This document shows positions 25,399-34,800 of a stretch of 47,685 bases of DNA, piece after piece. A program made the position numbers and the translations under genes. The notes under the pieces were generated by a model that made no database searches, was not told the origin of the DNA, and saw only the letters and a list, made by a program, of their open reading frames with translations. Every line of letters starts with the position of its first letter. The first letter of the stretch is position 1. Where the stretch lies: the NCBI GenBank assembly GCA_030147325.1, contig JASLAA010000125.1, positions 1 to 47,685 on the forward strand, read 5' to 3'. This DNA comes from Arthrobacter sp. GTDB lineage: Bacteria > Actinomycetota > Actinomycetes > Actinomycetales > Micrococcaceae.

Positions 25399-26289
25399 AT
25401 GACTTCCGCCGAACTCCCTGCCCCCTACGGAGAAGGGGCGCCCGGGACGGGCGCCCCCCAGACGGGCGCCGCGAGCGCTGCGAAGCCGGCCGGCAGGATC
25501 CGCATCCACCACCTGCAGCAGGCCAAGGACCAGGGGACGCGCTTCGCGATGCTGACCGCCTACGACCAGTACGCGGCGCAGGTGTTCGACGGAGCCGGGA
25601 TCGAGGTCCTCCTCGTGGGGGACTCCGCGGCCAACAACGTGCTCGGCCACACCACCACCCTGCCGATCACCCTCGACGAGATGATCCTGTTCAGTCGGGC
25701 CGTCACCCGGGCCACCACCCGGGCCCTGGTGGTGGCCGACCTTCCCTTCGGCAGCTACGAGGTCTCGCCCCGCCAGGCGGTCGAGTCGTCCGTGCGGCTC
25801 CTCAAGGAGGGCCAGGTCCACGCGGTGAAGATGGAGGGCGGGGCAGACTACGCCGACACCGTCCGCGCCCTCGTCCGCGCCGGCATCCCGGTGATGGCGC
25901 ACATCGGGTTCACCCCGCAGAGCGAACACGCCCTCGGCGGATACCGCGTGCAGGGCCGCGGGGACGCGTCCCGTCGCATCGTCGAGGACGCCGTCGCGCT
26001 CGCGGATGCCGGTGCGTTCTGCATCCTGATGGAGATGGTGCCCTCCGGGACGGCGGAGGCGGTCGACGCCGCCGTCTCCGTGCCGACCGTGGGAATCGGC
26101 GCCGGCGCCGGCACGACAGGACAGGTGCTGGTCTGGCAGGACATGGCCGGTCTGCGTGGCGGACGTCAGGCCCGGTTCGTCAAGCAGTACGCCGATCTCC
26201 GGTCGGTCCTGGCGGACGCCGCCACAGCCTATGCCGACGACGTCAGGGCCGGCACGTTCCCCGGACCGGACCACTCGTTCCAGGACTGA
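25399..26289 (+). CDS. panB: 3-methyl-2-oxobutanoate hydroxymethyltransferase
   Basis: First committed step of pantothenate (coenzyme A) synthesis: adds a hydroxymethyl group from methylene-tetrahydrofolate to ketoisovalerate. The 296 residues form a TIM-barrel enzyme with 'LLVGDSAANNVLGH' (metal-binding Asp), 'VKMEGG' and the catalytic Glu region 'LMEMVPS', then the C-terminal 'TVGIGAGAGTTGQVLVWQDM' element. An extra N-terminal stretch of about 33 residues is rich in Gly, Ala and Pro, with repeated GTGAPQTGA-like sequence, and is probably disordered. The ATG is placed by a -10 hexamer 6 bases upstream. No panC or panD follows; the next gene is on the other strand. Confidence 0.96.
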   Translation: MTSAELPAPYGEGAPGTGAPQTGAASAAKPAGRIRIHHLQQAKDQGTRFAMLTAYDQYAAQVFDGAGIEVLLVGDSAANNVLGHTTTLPITLDEMILFSRAVTRATTRALVVADLPFGSYEVSPRQAVESSVRLLKEGQVHAVKMEGGADYADTVRALVRAGIPVMAHIGFTPQSEHALGGYRVQGRGDASRRIVEDAVALADAGAFCILMEMVPSGTAEAVDAAVSVPTVGIGAGAGTTGQVLVWQDMAGLRGGRQARFVKQYADLRSVLADAATAYADDVRAGTFPGPDHSFQD

Positions 26290-26307
26290 GTCGCAGGGCG
26301 GTCCGAC

Positions 26308-26472
26308 CTAGTCGTCGTCGTCCCTGTCCCACGCCTCGTTGCGCTGCTGGACCTTCTCCAGGGCCTTCGCAGCCTCCGCCCGCGTGGCGTAGGGCCCGAT
26401 CAGCTGGGACCAGTCGGACTGCCGATCCTCCTCGACCTCGTGCGTGCGCACATTGAACCAGTATTCCGTCAT
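26308..26472 (-). CDS. Small SPOR-like domain protein
   Basis: A 54-residue acidic protein. 'EYWFNVRTHEVEE' followed by 'LIGPYATRAEAAKALEKVQ' resembles the repeat of SPOR domains (aromatic strand, then GPY-type turn and helix), which elsewhere bind denuded peptidoglycan. It has no signal peptide or membrane segment, so it is probably cytosolic. The C-terminus is five Asp residues broken by one Arg. GAGGAGG precedes the ATG at 26472 by 5 bases; an in-frame upstream start at 26508 would bury that site. Small proteins like this next to map are seen in related bacteria; the role is unknown. Confidence 0.75.
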   Translation of the reverse strand: MTEYWFNVRTHEVEEDRQSDWSQLIGPYATRAEAAKALEKVQQRNEAWDRDDDD

Positions 26473-26557
26473 GGCGACCTCCTCGATCGGGGGCGCCGGT
26501 CGTGTCACCTGCCGATCGGGTGTGGGCTGCTTTTCAGCCCCGGACCCGCGCCCGCTA

Positions 26558-26570
26558 TAGGATCAAGGGT
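26558..26570 (+). promoter_or_regulatory. Leaderless -10 of map
   Basis: TAGGAT (26558-26563), 7 bases, then ATG at 26571; no usable ribosome binding site. Confidence 0.5.
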
Positions 26571-27449
26571 ATGCCCCAGCCTTCCGCCACCGCTCCCCGC
26601 GGGACCCTGTCACCCGGCACGATCTCGCCCCAGCGCCCGGTCCCGCCGCGCATCGCGCGGCCGGAATACGTCGGGAGGAAAGCCCCTGCGCCCTTCACCG
26701 GGTCCGAGGTGAAGACACCCGAGACCATCGAGCGGATCCGGGTTGCCAGCAGGATCGCTGCCCAGGCGATCGTCGAGGTCGGGAACCATGCCAAGCCCGG
26801 CGTCACCACCGATTCCCTCGACCGGGTCGGCCACGAGTTCCTGCTCGATCACGGCGCGTACCCCTCCACCCTCGGCTACCGGGGCTTCCCGAAGTCGCTG
26901 TGCTCATCGCTCAACGAGGTCATCTGCCATGGCATCCCCGACTCGACCGAGCTCCAGGACGGCGACATCCTGAACATCGACATCACGGCCTACAAGGACG
27001 GTGTCCACGGTGACACGAACTACACGTTCTGCATCGGGGAGGTCGACGAGGAGTCGCGGCTCCTGGTCGAGCGCACCGAGGAGTCGCTCAACAGGGCCAT
27101 CCGCGCTGTCGCACCCGGCCGGGAGATCAACGTCATAGGACGCACCATCGAGTCCTACGCGAAGCGCTTCGGTTATGGTGTTGTGCGTGACTTCACCGGG
27201 CACGGCGTCGGAGAGGCTTTCCACACGGGCCTGATCATCCCGCACTACGACGCCGCCCCCGCCTACAACCGCGTCATCGAACCCGGCATGGTCTTCACCA
27301 TCGAACCGATGCTGACGCTGGGGACCGTCGACTGGACCATGTGGGCGGACGACTGGACCGTCGTCACGAAGGACCGGAAGAGGACGGCGCAGTTCGAGCA
27401 CACACTCGTCGTCACCGACCGCGGCGCGGAGATCCTGACCCTGCCCTGA
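26571..27449 (+). CDS. map: Methionine aminopeptidase, type I with N-terminal extension
   Basis: Removes the N-terminal methionine from new proteins. The 292 residues hold the pita-bread fold with the five metal ligands in 'NIDITAYKDGVHGD' (two Asp), 'GHGVGEAFH' (His), 'TIEPML' (Glu) and the C-terminal 'QFEHTLVV' (Glu). A proline-rich N-terminal extension of about 45 residues, with PxxP-like 'QRPVPPRIARPEY', resembles the MetAP1c type of mycobacteria, where it is proposed to dock on the ribosome. The start is set by family similarity and a -10 hexamer 7 bases upstream. It precedes ppgK by 79 bases on the same strand. Confidence 0.96.
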   Translation: MPQPSATAPRGTLSPGTISPQRPVPPRIARPEYVGRKAPAPFTGSEVKTPETIERIRVASRIAAQAIVEVGNHAKPGVTTDSLDRVGHEFLLDHGAYPSTLGYRGFPKSLCSSLNEVICHGIPDSTELQDGDILNIDITAYKDGVHGDTNYTFCIGEVDEESRLLVERTEESLNRAIRAVAPGREINVIGRTIESYAKRFGYGVVRDFTGHGVGEAFHTGLIIPHYDAAPAYNRVIEPGMVFTIEPMLTLGTVDWTMWADDWTVVTKDRKRTAQFEHTLVVTDRGAEILTLP

Positions 27450-27528
27450 GGCATCCGCCGCGGACCCACGCCCGTACTGCACCACCCCATCCCGGCTCGC
27501 GCCGGCCCACGCCCGTCAACGGAGAATC

Positions 27529-28338
27529 ATGGCCAAGGACACCGACAAGAAAACGAAGAAGCTCCCCGCAACAGTCATCGGCATCGACATCGGCGGGACC
27601 GGCATCAAGGGCGGTATCGTCAACCTCGACAAGGGCGCCATCGTGGGCGAGCGCTACCGCATCCCGACGCCCAAGCCCTCCACGCCCGAGGCGGTCGCCG
27701 AGGTCGTCGCGCAGATCGTGGCAGAGCTCTCCTCCCGGCCCGAGGGTCCAGCACCGGATGTCCCGGTCGGGGTCACCTTTCCTGCCATCATCCAGCACGG
27801 AGTCGCTCGCTCGGCCGCGAACGTCGACAAGAGCTGGGTCGACACCGATGTCGATGCGCTGTTCACGCAGGTACTCGGCCGGGACGTGCACGTCATCAAC
27901 GACGCCGACGCGGCAGGACTCGCAGAGGTCCGCTACGGTGCCGGCAAGGGCATCATGGGCACGGTGCTGGTCATCACCCTGGGGACCGGCATCGGCTCGG
28001 CCTTCATCTTCGACGGCAAGCTCGTCCCCAATGCCGAGCTCGGTCACCTCGAGATCGACGGGCACGACGCCGAGACGAAGGCCTCGGCCGTCGCGCGCGA
28101 ACGGGACGGCATCGACTGGGACGAATACGCCGTCCGCCTCCAGCGGTACTTCTCCCACGTCGAGTTCCTGTTCTCGCCCGAACTGTTCATCGTCGGTGGC
28201 GGAATCTCCAAGCGGAGCAGCGAGTACCTGCCCTCGCTCCAGCTGCGCACCCCGATCATTCCCGCGCAGCTGAAGAACCACGCGGGCATCGTGGGCGGCG
28301 CGTTGCAGGCGGCGCTCCTGTTCAGCCGCAAGGCCTGA
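27529..28338 (+). CDS. ppgK: Polyphosphate glucokinase (ROK-type)
   Basis: Phosphorylates glucose with inorganic polyphosphate (often also ATP), feeding glycolysis; typical of actinobacteria. The 269 residues show the phosphate-1 loop IGIDIGGTGIKGG (17-29), the sugar-binding and catalytic 'NDADAAG' (Asn124, Asp125), the phosphate-2 loop 'ITLGTGIGSAF' and the 'LGHLEIDG' element. CGGAGAATC precedes the ATG, so unlike map it has an ordinary ribosome binding site. It may be read through from map. A strong terminator follows, shared with the convergent nrdR. Confidence 0.95.
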   Translation: MAKDTDKKTKKLPATVIGIDIGGTGIKGGIVNLDKGAIVGERYRIPTPKPSTPEAVAEVVAQIVAELSSRPEGPAPDVPVGVTFPAIIQHGVARSAANVDKSWVDTDVDALFTQVLGRDVHVINDADAAGLAEVRYGAGKGIMGTVLVITLGTGIGSAFIFDGKLVPNAELGHLEIDGHDAETKASAVARERDGIDWDEYAVRLQRYFSHVEFLFSPELFIVGGGISKRSSEYLPSLQLRTPIIPAQLKNHAGIVGGALQAALLFSRKA

Positions 28339-28350
28339 CCCAGCCCCACG

Positions 28351-28388
28351 CAGAAGCCCGGTACGGATGTCTCCGTACCGGGCTTCTG
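28351..28388. terminator. Bidirectional terminator, ppgK / nrdR
   Basis: A perfect 17-bp stem (28351-28367 with 28372-28388) with a 4-base TGTC loop, 12 bases past the ppgK stop; followed by TCTCGTCG. Confidence 0.85.
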
Positions 28389-28482
28389 TCTCGTCGATCG
28401 TTCCGTGTGGATCGGAGCCGGACGTGGTACCGGTGGTGGCATCGGCTTCCCCTCCGCTGCCACCACCGGGGTCTGTGGTGTG

Positions 28483-28980
28483 CTATTGCGCCGTCAACGG
28501 CCTCTGTGCCCCTGCAGGCACTCGCTCGTTCTCCTGGGCCTGGAGCCGGAGGGTCCGGATGGCCTCCTCGAAGTCCTCGAGCGATTCGAAGCCCTGGTAG
28601 ACGCTCGCGAAGCGCAGGTAGGCGATCTGGTCGAGCCGGCGAAGGGGCCCGAGAATCGCGAGTCCTACCTCGTGGGCATCGATCTCGGCGACACCGCTCG
28701 CACGGACGTTCTCCTCGACCTCCTGCGCCAGGAGGGCGAGGTCGTCCTCGGTCACGGGACGTCCCTGGCAGGCCTTGCGGACACCGTTGATGATCTTCGA
28801 GCGGCTGAAGGGTTCTCCGGCCCCCGAGCGCTTGATCACGCTGAGGCTCGTCGTCTCGACGGTGCTGAAACGGCGCCCGCACTGGGGGCACTGGCGGCGA
28901 CGCCGGATGGCTGATCCGTCGTCCGCGAGCCGCGAGTCCACCACCCGCGAGTCCGGGTTACGACAGTACGGGCAGTACAT
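28483..28980 (-). CDS. nrdR: NrdR transcriptional repressor of ribonucleotide reductase genes
   Basis: A 165-residue regulator that senses ATP/dATP and represses nrd genes. The N-terminal zinc ribbon uses Cys3, Cys6, Cys31 and Cys34. An ATP-cone domain follows (about 46-136, 'VIKRSG' start). The C-terminal 25 residues are less conserved. A GGGGG-containing purine tract precedes the ATG. Two NrdR-like boxes lie just upstream, so the gene probably represses itself. It is downstream of hisD on the same strand, 105 bases away; the boxes in that gap imply its own promoter. Confidence 0.97.
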   Translation of the reverse strand: MYCPYCRNPDSRVVDSRLADDGSAIRRRRQCPQCGRRFSTVETTSLSVIKRSGAGEPFSRSKIINGVRKACQGRPVTEDDLALLAQEVEENVRASGVAEIDAHEVGLAILGPLRRLDQIAYLRFASVYQGFESLEDFEEAIRTLRLQAQENERVPAGAQRPLTAQ

Positions 28981-29016
28981 GCTTCCCCCTTCTGCCGATG
29001 ATCGCTGTCACGACCA

Positions 29017-29069
29017 GTTTAGGACTAGATGTTGGGAAACGACAACACTGTAATTACTACATGTGGTGG
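29017..29069 (-). promoter_or_regulatory. Tandem NrdR boxes and -10 upstream of nrdR
   Basis: CTAGATGTTG (29025-29034) and CTACATGTGG (29057-29066) share 8 of 10 bases and each matches 7-8 of 10 core positions of the known NrdR box (CwAtATaTwG). They start 32 bp apart, three helical turns, which is the usual spacing. TAAACT on the minus strand (29021-29016) is a possible -10, so the first box would fall between -10 and -35. Confidence 0.6.
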
Positions 29070-29085
29070 TCGGGCCGGCTCCGGC

Positions 29086-30447
29086 TCAGTTCTCCCCGGC
29101 CTCGAACCGGGCGGCGACCGCCTCGCCGTGCGCCGGCAGATTCTCCGCCTGCGCCAGGGTGAGGATCGACAGTGACACCTCGCGGAGCGCCTCGCGATCG
29201 TAGTCCACCACCTGCACCGCGCGGAGGAACGTGGTCACGTTGAGGCCCGAAGCGAAGGCCGCGGTGCCGCTGGTCGGCAGCACGTGATTGGAGCCGGCGC
29301 AGTAGTCGCCGAGGCTGACGGGGCTGTGCGGGCCGACGAAGATCGCCCCGGCATTCCGGATCCTCGATGCGACGGCGCGAGCATCGAGCATCTGGATCTC
29401 GAGGTGCTCGGCCGCGTAGGCATCGCACACCGCGATGCCGTGCTCGACGTCGTCGACCAGGATCACCCCCGACTGCGGACCGGACAGTGCTGTCCGCACC
29501 CGATCAGCGTGCCGCGTCGCTGCCGCACGGACCTGCAACGCGACGACGACGGCTGCGGCGAGCTCCTCGGAGTCGGTCACCAGGACCGAGGCCGCCTGGG
29601 GGTCGTGCTCGGCCTGGCTCACGAGGTCGGCAGCGACGAGGTCGGCCTCGGCGGAAGCATCCGCGAGGACGGCGATCTCGGTGGTACCGGCCTCCGAGTC
29701 GATGCCGACACTCCCCCGGACCAGCCTCTTCGCGGTCGCGACGAAGACGTTGCCCGGTCCGGTGATGACATCGACGGGGTCGATGGCCTGCCCGGACGAT
29801 CCCGCCGGAATGCCGTAGGCCAGCGCCGCGACGGCCTGCGCGCCGCCCATCGCGTAGACCTCGCCGATGCCGAGCATCGCCGCCGCGGCGAGGATCACCG
29901 GATGCGGCCACCCGCCGAACTCCTTCTGCGGCGGTGAGGCGAGGGCGATCGAGCGGACGCCGGCAGCCTGCGCCGGAACCACGTTCATCACGACGGAGGA
30001 CGGGTAGACCGCCAGCCCCCCCGGCACGTACAGGCCCACGCGGTCCACGGCGATCCACTTCTGCGTGAGGAGGGCTCCGGGGGCCACCTCCACCTCGACG
30101 TCGGCCGGGACCTGCGCGGCCGCGAAGACCCGGGCCCGCCGGATGGCTTCCTCGAGAGCCGCACGGACGTCGCCGTCGAGCCCGTCCACGGCCGCCTGGA
30201 TGACAGCGGCCGGGACCCGCGGGTGCTCCTGCCGGACACCGTCGAACCGCAGGGCGAGTTCACGCAGGGCTTCCACCCCACGGGCCCTGACGTCGTCGAT
30301 GATGTCCTGGACGGAGGCCTCGGAGGACTGAGCACTGGCTGCGGGCCGCGGCATCACGGCTTTCAGCTCACGCTGGGACAGCACCCGCCCCCGCAGGTCG
30401 ATGGTGCGGAACTCGACGGACGAGGGGGTGCTGGGCGCTGAAGTCAC
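29086..30447 (-). CDS. hisD: Histidinol dehydrogenase
   Basis: Last two steps of histidine synthesis, oxidising histidinol to histidine with NAD+ and Zn2+. The 453 residues include the NAD-binding 'GPGNVFVATAKR', the 'SEAGTTEIAVLAD' element, the Zn/active-site region with 'YAAEHLEIQ' (Glu-His) and 'HVLPTSGTAAFASGL'. No other his genes are in the window. GTG 30447 follows a TAGACT hexamer by 6 bases with no ribosome binding site, so it is probably leaderless and the first gene of a hisD-nrdR unit. Confidence 0.97.
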   Translation of the reverse strand: MTSAPSTPSSVEFRTIDLRGRVLSQRELKAVMPRPAASAQSSEASVQDIIDDVRARGVEALRELALRFDGVRQEHPRVPAAVIQAAVDGLDGDVRAALEEAIRRARVFAAAQVPADVEVEVAPGALLTQKWIAVDRVGLYVPGGLAVYPSSVVMNVVPAQAAGVRSIALASPPQKEFGGWPHPVILAAAAMLGIGEVYAMGGAQAVAALAYGIPAGSSGQAIDPVDVITGPGNVFVATAKRLVRGSVGIDSEAGTTEIAVLADASAEADLVAADLVSQAEHDPQAASVLVTDSEELAAAVVVALQVRAAATRHADRVRTALSGPQSGVILVDDVEHGIAVCDAYAAEHLEIQMLDARAVASRIRNAGAIFVGPHSPVSLGDYCAGSNHVLPTSGTAAFASGLNVTTFLRAVQVVDYDREALREVSLSILTLAQAENLPAHGEAVAARFEAGEN

Positions 30448-30459
30448 GCGAGCAGTCTA
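30448..30459 (-). promoter_or_regulatory. Leaderless -10 of hisD
   Basis: TAGACT (30459-30454), 6 bases, then GTG at 30447; identical layout to dnaE. Confidence 0.6.
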
Positions 30460-30560
30460 TCGGGAGCAGCGCGGGCCCCCGACGGTCCGGCAGCGACCGG
30501 CGACCGGGCACGGCACCGGTGGCGCACCGCTGACATCACCTCGAGGACGGGCCGAGGGAT

Positions 30561-31088
30561 TCAGGATTTCCGGGTGGCGAGGCCGATCAGGGCCGTCACG
30601 AAGATGATGAGGGCAGCCGCGGCTGGCCAGACGGCGAGGGCGCCATAGGACTGCAGCACGAAGTCGGACCCGGGGAGGCCCTCACGGCCGTGCGGACCGA
30701 GGACGAACGCCAGTCCCTCGCCCACGCCGAGCGCAAGGAGCGATCCGAGGACCGATCCGCCGACCGACGCCAGGATACGGGCCACCTCCCCGGGCAATCG
30801 GAGCCGGATGGCGACGACGGTGCCCACCGCGATCCCCGCGAGGAGTTCGAGCCCGGCGAGGGTGAGGTCCCGCAGGACCCACTCGTCGGCGGAGGTCGGG
30901 TCTCCGAAGAGACGGCCGGTGGGCGCGAGCAGCCACCAGAGGGCTCCGACGACGGCCCCCAGCAGGATGGTCGAGCCGAGCCACCAGAACACCCCCGCAG
31001 GAGGAACCGACCGCCTGTCCTCGGCGACCGCGTAGACAGGAGGTGGGTAGGTGCTCGAACCGTTGTCCGGCTCCTGGCTGGGGCGCAT
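30561..31088 (-). CDS. Four-helix membrane protein, DUF2567-like
   Basis: A 175-residue protein with a hydrophilic N-terminus (about 1-30), four membrane segments (about 32-53, 67-90, 100-122 and 140-165) and a short basic C-terminus (ATRKS). The pattern 'GAVVGALWWLLAPTG' after the first helix resembles the actinobacterial DUF2567 proteins from memory; this is weak. Function unknown. The ATG at 31088 is preferred over an upstream in-frame ATG at 31109, because a TAATGT hexamer lies 7 bases upstream. It precedes hisD by 113 bases on the same strand. Confidence 0.75.
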   Translation of the reverse strand: MRPSQEPDNGSSTYPPPVYAVAEDRRSVPPAGVFWWLGSTILLGAVVGALWWLLAPTGRLFGDPTSADEWVLRDLTLAGLELLAGIAVGTVVAIRLRLPGEVARILASVGGSVLGSLLALGVGEGLAFVLGPHGREGLPGSDFVLQSYGALAVWPAAAALIIFVTALIGLATRKS

Positions 31089-31101
31089 GACTTCTACATT
31101 A
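31089..31101 (-). promoter_or_regulatory. Leaderless -10 of membrane protein gene
   Basis: TAATGT (31101-31096), 7 bases, then ATG at 31088, in an AT-rich patch. Confidence 0.45.
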
Positions 31102-31221
31102 ACAAACACTCCACCTCCCGCCGACCGCGCCTACTGTGGGGAGGGCAGCACGAGGGGCCCTGCCGCGCGGGCGGGACCTCAGGACCGCTGCACAGGGCTG
31201 TCGATCCACGGAGGAAACCAC

Positions 31222-31752
31222 GTGAACAATCCGAGCACGGCGCCGGCAGGCCGACCCCCCACTCCCGACCTGCACGGGGAGTCGTTCCGCGAGGTCTTCC
31301 GCCGCCATGCCGCGGGTGTCGCCATCATCACCGCGACCTACGAAGGCGTTCCGTACGGCTTCACCGCGACGTCGGTGGCCTCCCTGTCCGCCGAACCGCC
31401 CCGCTTCTCCTTCAACATGGCACGGACGTCCTCCTCCTGGCCCGCAGTGGCGAACACGAACTACGTGGGAGTCCACATGCTCAGCACGGAGAACGAGGGC
31501 CTGGCCAACCGCTTCGCCCGCACCAAGGACCGCTTCACAGGGGATCACTGGGATGCCGGGCCCGAGGGCGTACCCGTCCTGAAGGACGTGGCCGGCTGGC
31601 TGCTGGGCCGCATCAGCATGCGCCTGTCCTTCGAGAACAACGCCGTCGTCGTGGCCGAGGTGGTGGCGGGGTCCATCGGTCCCGACGGCGCTCCCCTGCT
31701 GTATCACGGCGGCAGCTACGGCACGCCGACGGCGACCGACTACGTCATCTGA
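31222..31752 (+). CDS. Flavin reductase family protein
   Basis: A 176-residue FMN-binding split-barrel protein. The 'FRRHAAGVAIITATYEGVPYGFTATSVASLSAEPP' region is the family's flavin-binding signature in outline, followed by 'FSFNMARTSSSW' and, further on, 'NRFARTKDRF'. Such proteins supply reduced FMN or FAD to a partner monooxygenase, or act as standalone oxidoreductases. No monooxygenase lies nearby. GGAGGAAA at 31210-31217 sets the GTG start at 31222. It is divergent from the membrane protein gene and convergent with dnaE. Confidence 0.88.
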   Translation: MNNPSTAPAGRPPTPDLHGESFREVFRRHAAGVAIITATYEGVPYGFTATSVASLSAEPPRFSFNMARTSSSWPAVANTNYVGVHMLSTENEGLANRFARTKDRFTGDHWDAGPEGVPVLKDVAGWLLGRISMRLSFENNAVVVAEVVAGSIGPDGAPLLYHGGSYGTPTATDYVI

Positions 31753-31761
31753 CGGCGCGCC

Positions 31762-31786
31762 ACCCGGCGGGTCCGTCCCACCGGGT
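31762..31786. terminator. Possible terminator between flavin reductase gene and dnaE
   Basis: A 10-bp stem with one C-A mismatch (31762-31771 with 31777-31786) and a 5-base loop, between convergent genes. Confidence 0.45.
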
Positions 31787-31838
31787 CACCTGGGGTGCCG
31801 CCGTCGGACCGTCGCAGGAGGTCCCGCGGCGGGGCAGC

Positions 31839-34800
31839 CTAGGCGTCGAGGCAGGCCGGCCCGAGCAGTACCTTGAGATCCCCGAACAGACTCGGCGTCG
31901 GATTGACCCGGAGGTCCACACCGAGTTTCATGACCTCGACCGTGCGCGAACCGTTCAGGCGGATCAGCACCTCGCTCGTACCGGGGTGCGTCCGCAGGAC
32001 ATCCCCGAGCGCCGTCACCGCAGTCTCCGTGGCCTTGTGCTGGAGCATCGAGATCACGACGGGCCCGGAGTGCCCCTCACTGAGGTCCGGTACGGTGAGC
32101 TCCTGCGCATTGAGCATCACGGCGCCGTCGTCCCGGCGCTGCAGCCGGCCGCGGACCACCACGATGAGGTCCTCGGCGAGCACCCCGGAGATGGGCCCGT
32201 AGACCTGTCCGAAGAACATCACCTCCATGGATCCCGCGAGATCCTCGACCTCCGCCCGGGCGTAGGCATTTCCGCTGTTCTTCGCGATGCGCCGCTGGAG
32301 GGAGGTGATCATGCCCGCGATCGTGACGATCGCACCGTCGGCCGGTCCCTCCTCGCTGATGATCGAGGGGATGGACGAATCCGCGTGATTGCTCAGGATG
32401 CCCTCGAGTCCCTGCAGCGGATGATCCGAGACGTACAGTCCGAGCATGTCGCGTTCGAAGGACAGTTTGTCCTTCTTGTCCCACTCCGGGAGGTCGGGTA
32501 CCTCGACGGAGAGTCCGCCCACAGCACTCCCGCCGTCATCGAACGCGCTGAAGAGGTCGAACTGGTTGGCCGCCTCGTTGCGCTTGAGCACGATCACGGA
32601 GTCGACGGCCTCCTCGTGGATCATCGCGAGGGCGCGCCGGGGATGCCGGAGGGAGTCGAAGGCACCCGCCTTGATGAGGGATTCGATGGTGCGCTTGTTG
32701 CAGACGACGGCGGGGACCTTCTGCAGGAAATCGCTGAAGGACGTGAAGGCCCCCTTCTCCTCGCGGGCGTTCACCATCGCGCCGACGACGTTCGCGCCGA
32801 CGTTGCGGATGGCTCCCATCCCGAAGCGGATGTCCGTGCCGACCGGGGTGAAGTTCACGCTCGACTCGTTGACGTCCGGCGGCAGCACCGTGATACCCAT
32901 GCGGCGGCACTCGTTGAGGTAGATCGCCAGCTTGTCCTTGTCGTCCCCGACGCTCGTGAGCAGGGCGGCCATGTACTCGGCCGGGTAGTGCGCCTTCAGG
33001 TACGCAGTCCAGTACGACACGAGGCCGTAGGCCGCGGTGTGGGCCTTGTTGAATGCGTAGTCCGAGAAGGATTCGAGCACGACCCACAGCTTGTCCATGG
33101 CGGCCTGGGAGTAACCGTTGGCCTTCATGCCGGCGAAGAAGTCCGCCTGCTGCTTGTCCAGCTCGGACTTCTTCTTCTTGCCCATGGCACGACGCAGCAT
33201 GTCGGCCTGGCCCAGGGTGAAGTTCGCCAGCTTCTGCGCGGCGCTCATCACCTGCTCCTGGTACACGATCAGGCCGTACGTCCCGCCCAGGATCTCCTCC
33301 AGGGGCCCCTCGAGCTCGGGGTGGATGGGTTCGATGTCCTGGAGGCCGTTCTTGCGCAGCGCGTAGTTCGTGTGCGAGTTCACGCCCATCGGTCCCGGCC
33401 GGTACAGCGCCAGGACGGCGGAGATGTCCTCGAAGTTGTCGGGGCGCATGAGCTTCAGCAGCGACCGCATGGGCCCGCCGTCGAGCTGGAAGACGCCCAG
33501 GGTGTCCCCTCGGGCGAGGAGCTCGTAGGACTCCCTGTCGTCGAGCTCGAGGTCCTCGAGGACCAGGTCGGTCTCCTTGTTCGCCTTGATGTTCTCGACG
33601 GCGTCCGTGATGATCGTCAGGTTCCTCAGGCCGAGGAAGTCCATCTTGATGAGCCCGAGACCCTCGCACGTGGGGTAGTCGAACTGCGTGATGATCTGGC
33701 CGTCCTGCTCACGGCGCATGATCGGGATGATGTCGATCAGCGGGTCCGAGGACATGATGACGCCGGCGGCGTGCACGCCCCACTGGCGCTTCAGCCCCTC
33801 CAGGCCCAGTGCCGTCTCGAAGACCTTCTCGGAATCGGCGTCGGTCTTCAGCAGCTCACGGAGTTCCTCGGCTTCCGAGTAGCGCTTCGCGTTCTTGTTG
33901 TGCACGTCGGCCAGCGCCAGTCCCTTGCCCATGACGTCCGGCGGCATGGCCTTGGTGAGGCGCTCCCCCGTGGAGAACGGGTAGCCCATCACCCGGGAGG
34001 AGTCCTTCAGGGCCTGCTTCGCCTTGATGGTGCCGTAGGTCACGATCATGGCGACGCGCTCGTCGCCGTACTTCTCGGTCACGTACCGGATGACCTCGGA
34101 GCGGCGACGGTCATCGAAGTCGACGTCGAAGTCGGGCATGGACACACGTTCGGGGTTGAGGAACCGCTCGAAGATGAGCCCGTGCTTGAGCGGATCCAGG
34201 TCGGTGATCCGCATGGCGTACGCGACCATCGATCCGGCACCCGACCCGCGGCCCGGCCCCACCCGGATACCGTTGTTCTTGGCCCAGTTGATGAAGTCGG
34301 CGACCACGAGGAAGTACCCCGGGAAGCCCATCTGGGTGATGACGCCGACCTCGAACTCCGCCTGCTTCCGGACGTCGTCGGGCACGCCGGCCGGGTAGCG
34401 GTAGTGCAGGCCCGTCTCGACCTCCTTGACGAACCACGACTGCTCGTTCTCGCCCTCGGGGACGGGGAAGCGCGGCATGTAGTTGGCCTTGGTGTTGAAC
34501 TCGACCTCGCACCGCTCGGCGATGAGCAGCGTGTTGTCACAGGCTTCGGGGTAGTCCCGGAAGATGGCGCGCATCTCGGCCGGCGACTTGAGGTAGAACT
34601 CGTCGGCGTCGAACTTGAAGCGTTTCGGGTCGGCGAGCGTCGAGCCCGACTGCACGCACAGCAGCGCCGCGTGGGCCTTGGAGTCCTCCGCGTGGGTGTA
34701 GTGCAGGTCGTTGGTGGCGACGAGCGGGAGTCCGAGCTCCTTCGCCAGCCGGATCAGGTCCGCCTTCACCCTGCGCTCGATGTCGAGCCCGTGGTCCATC

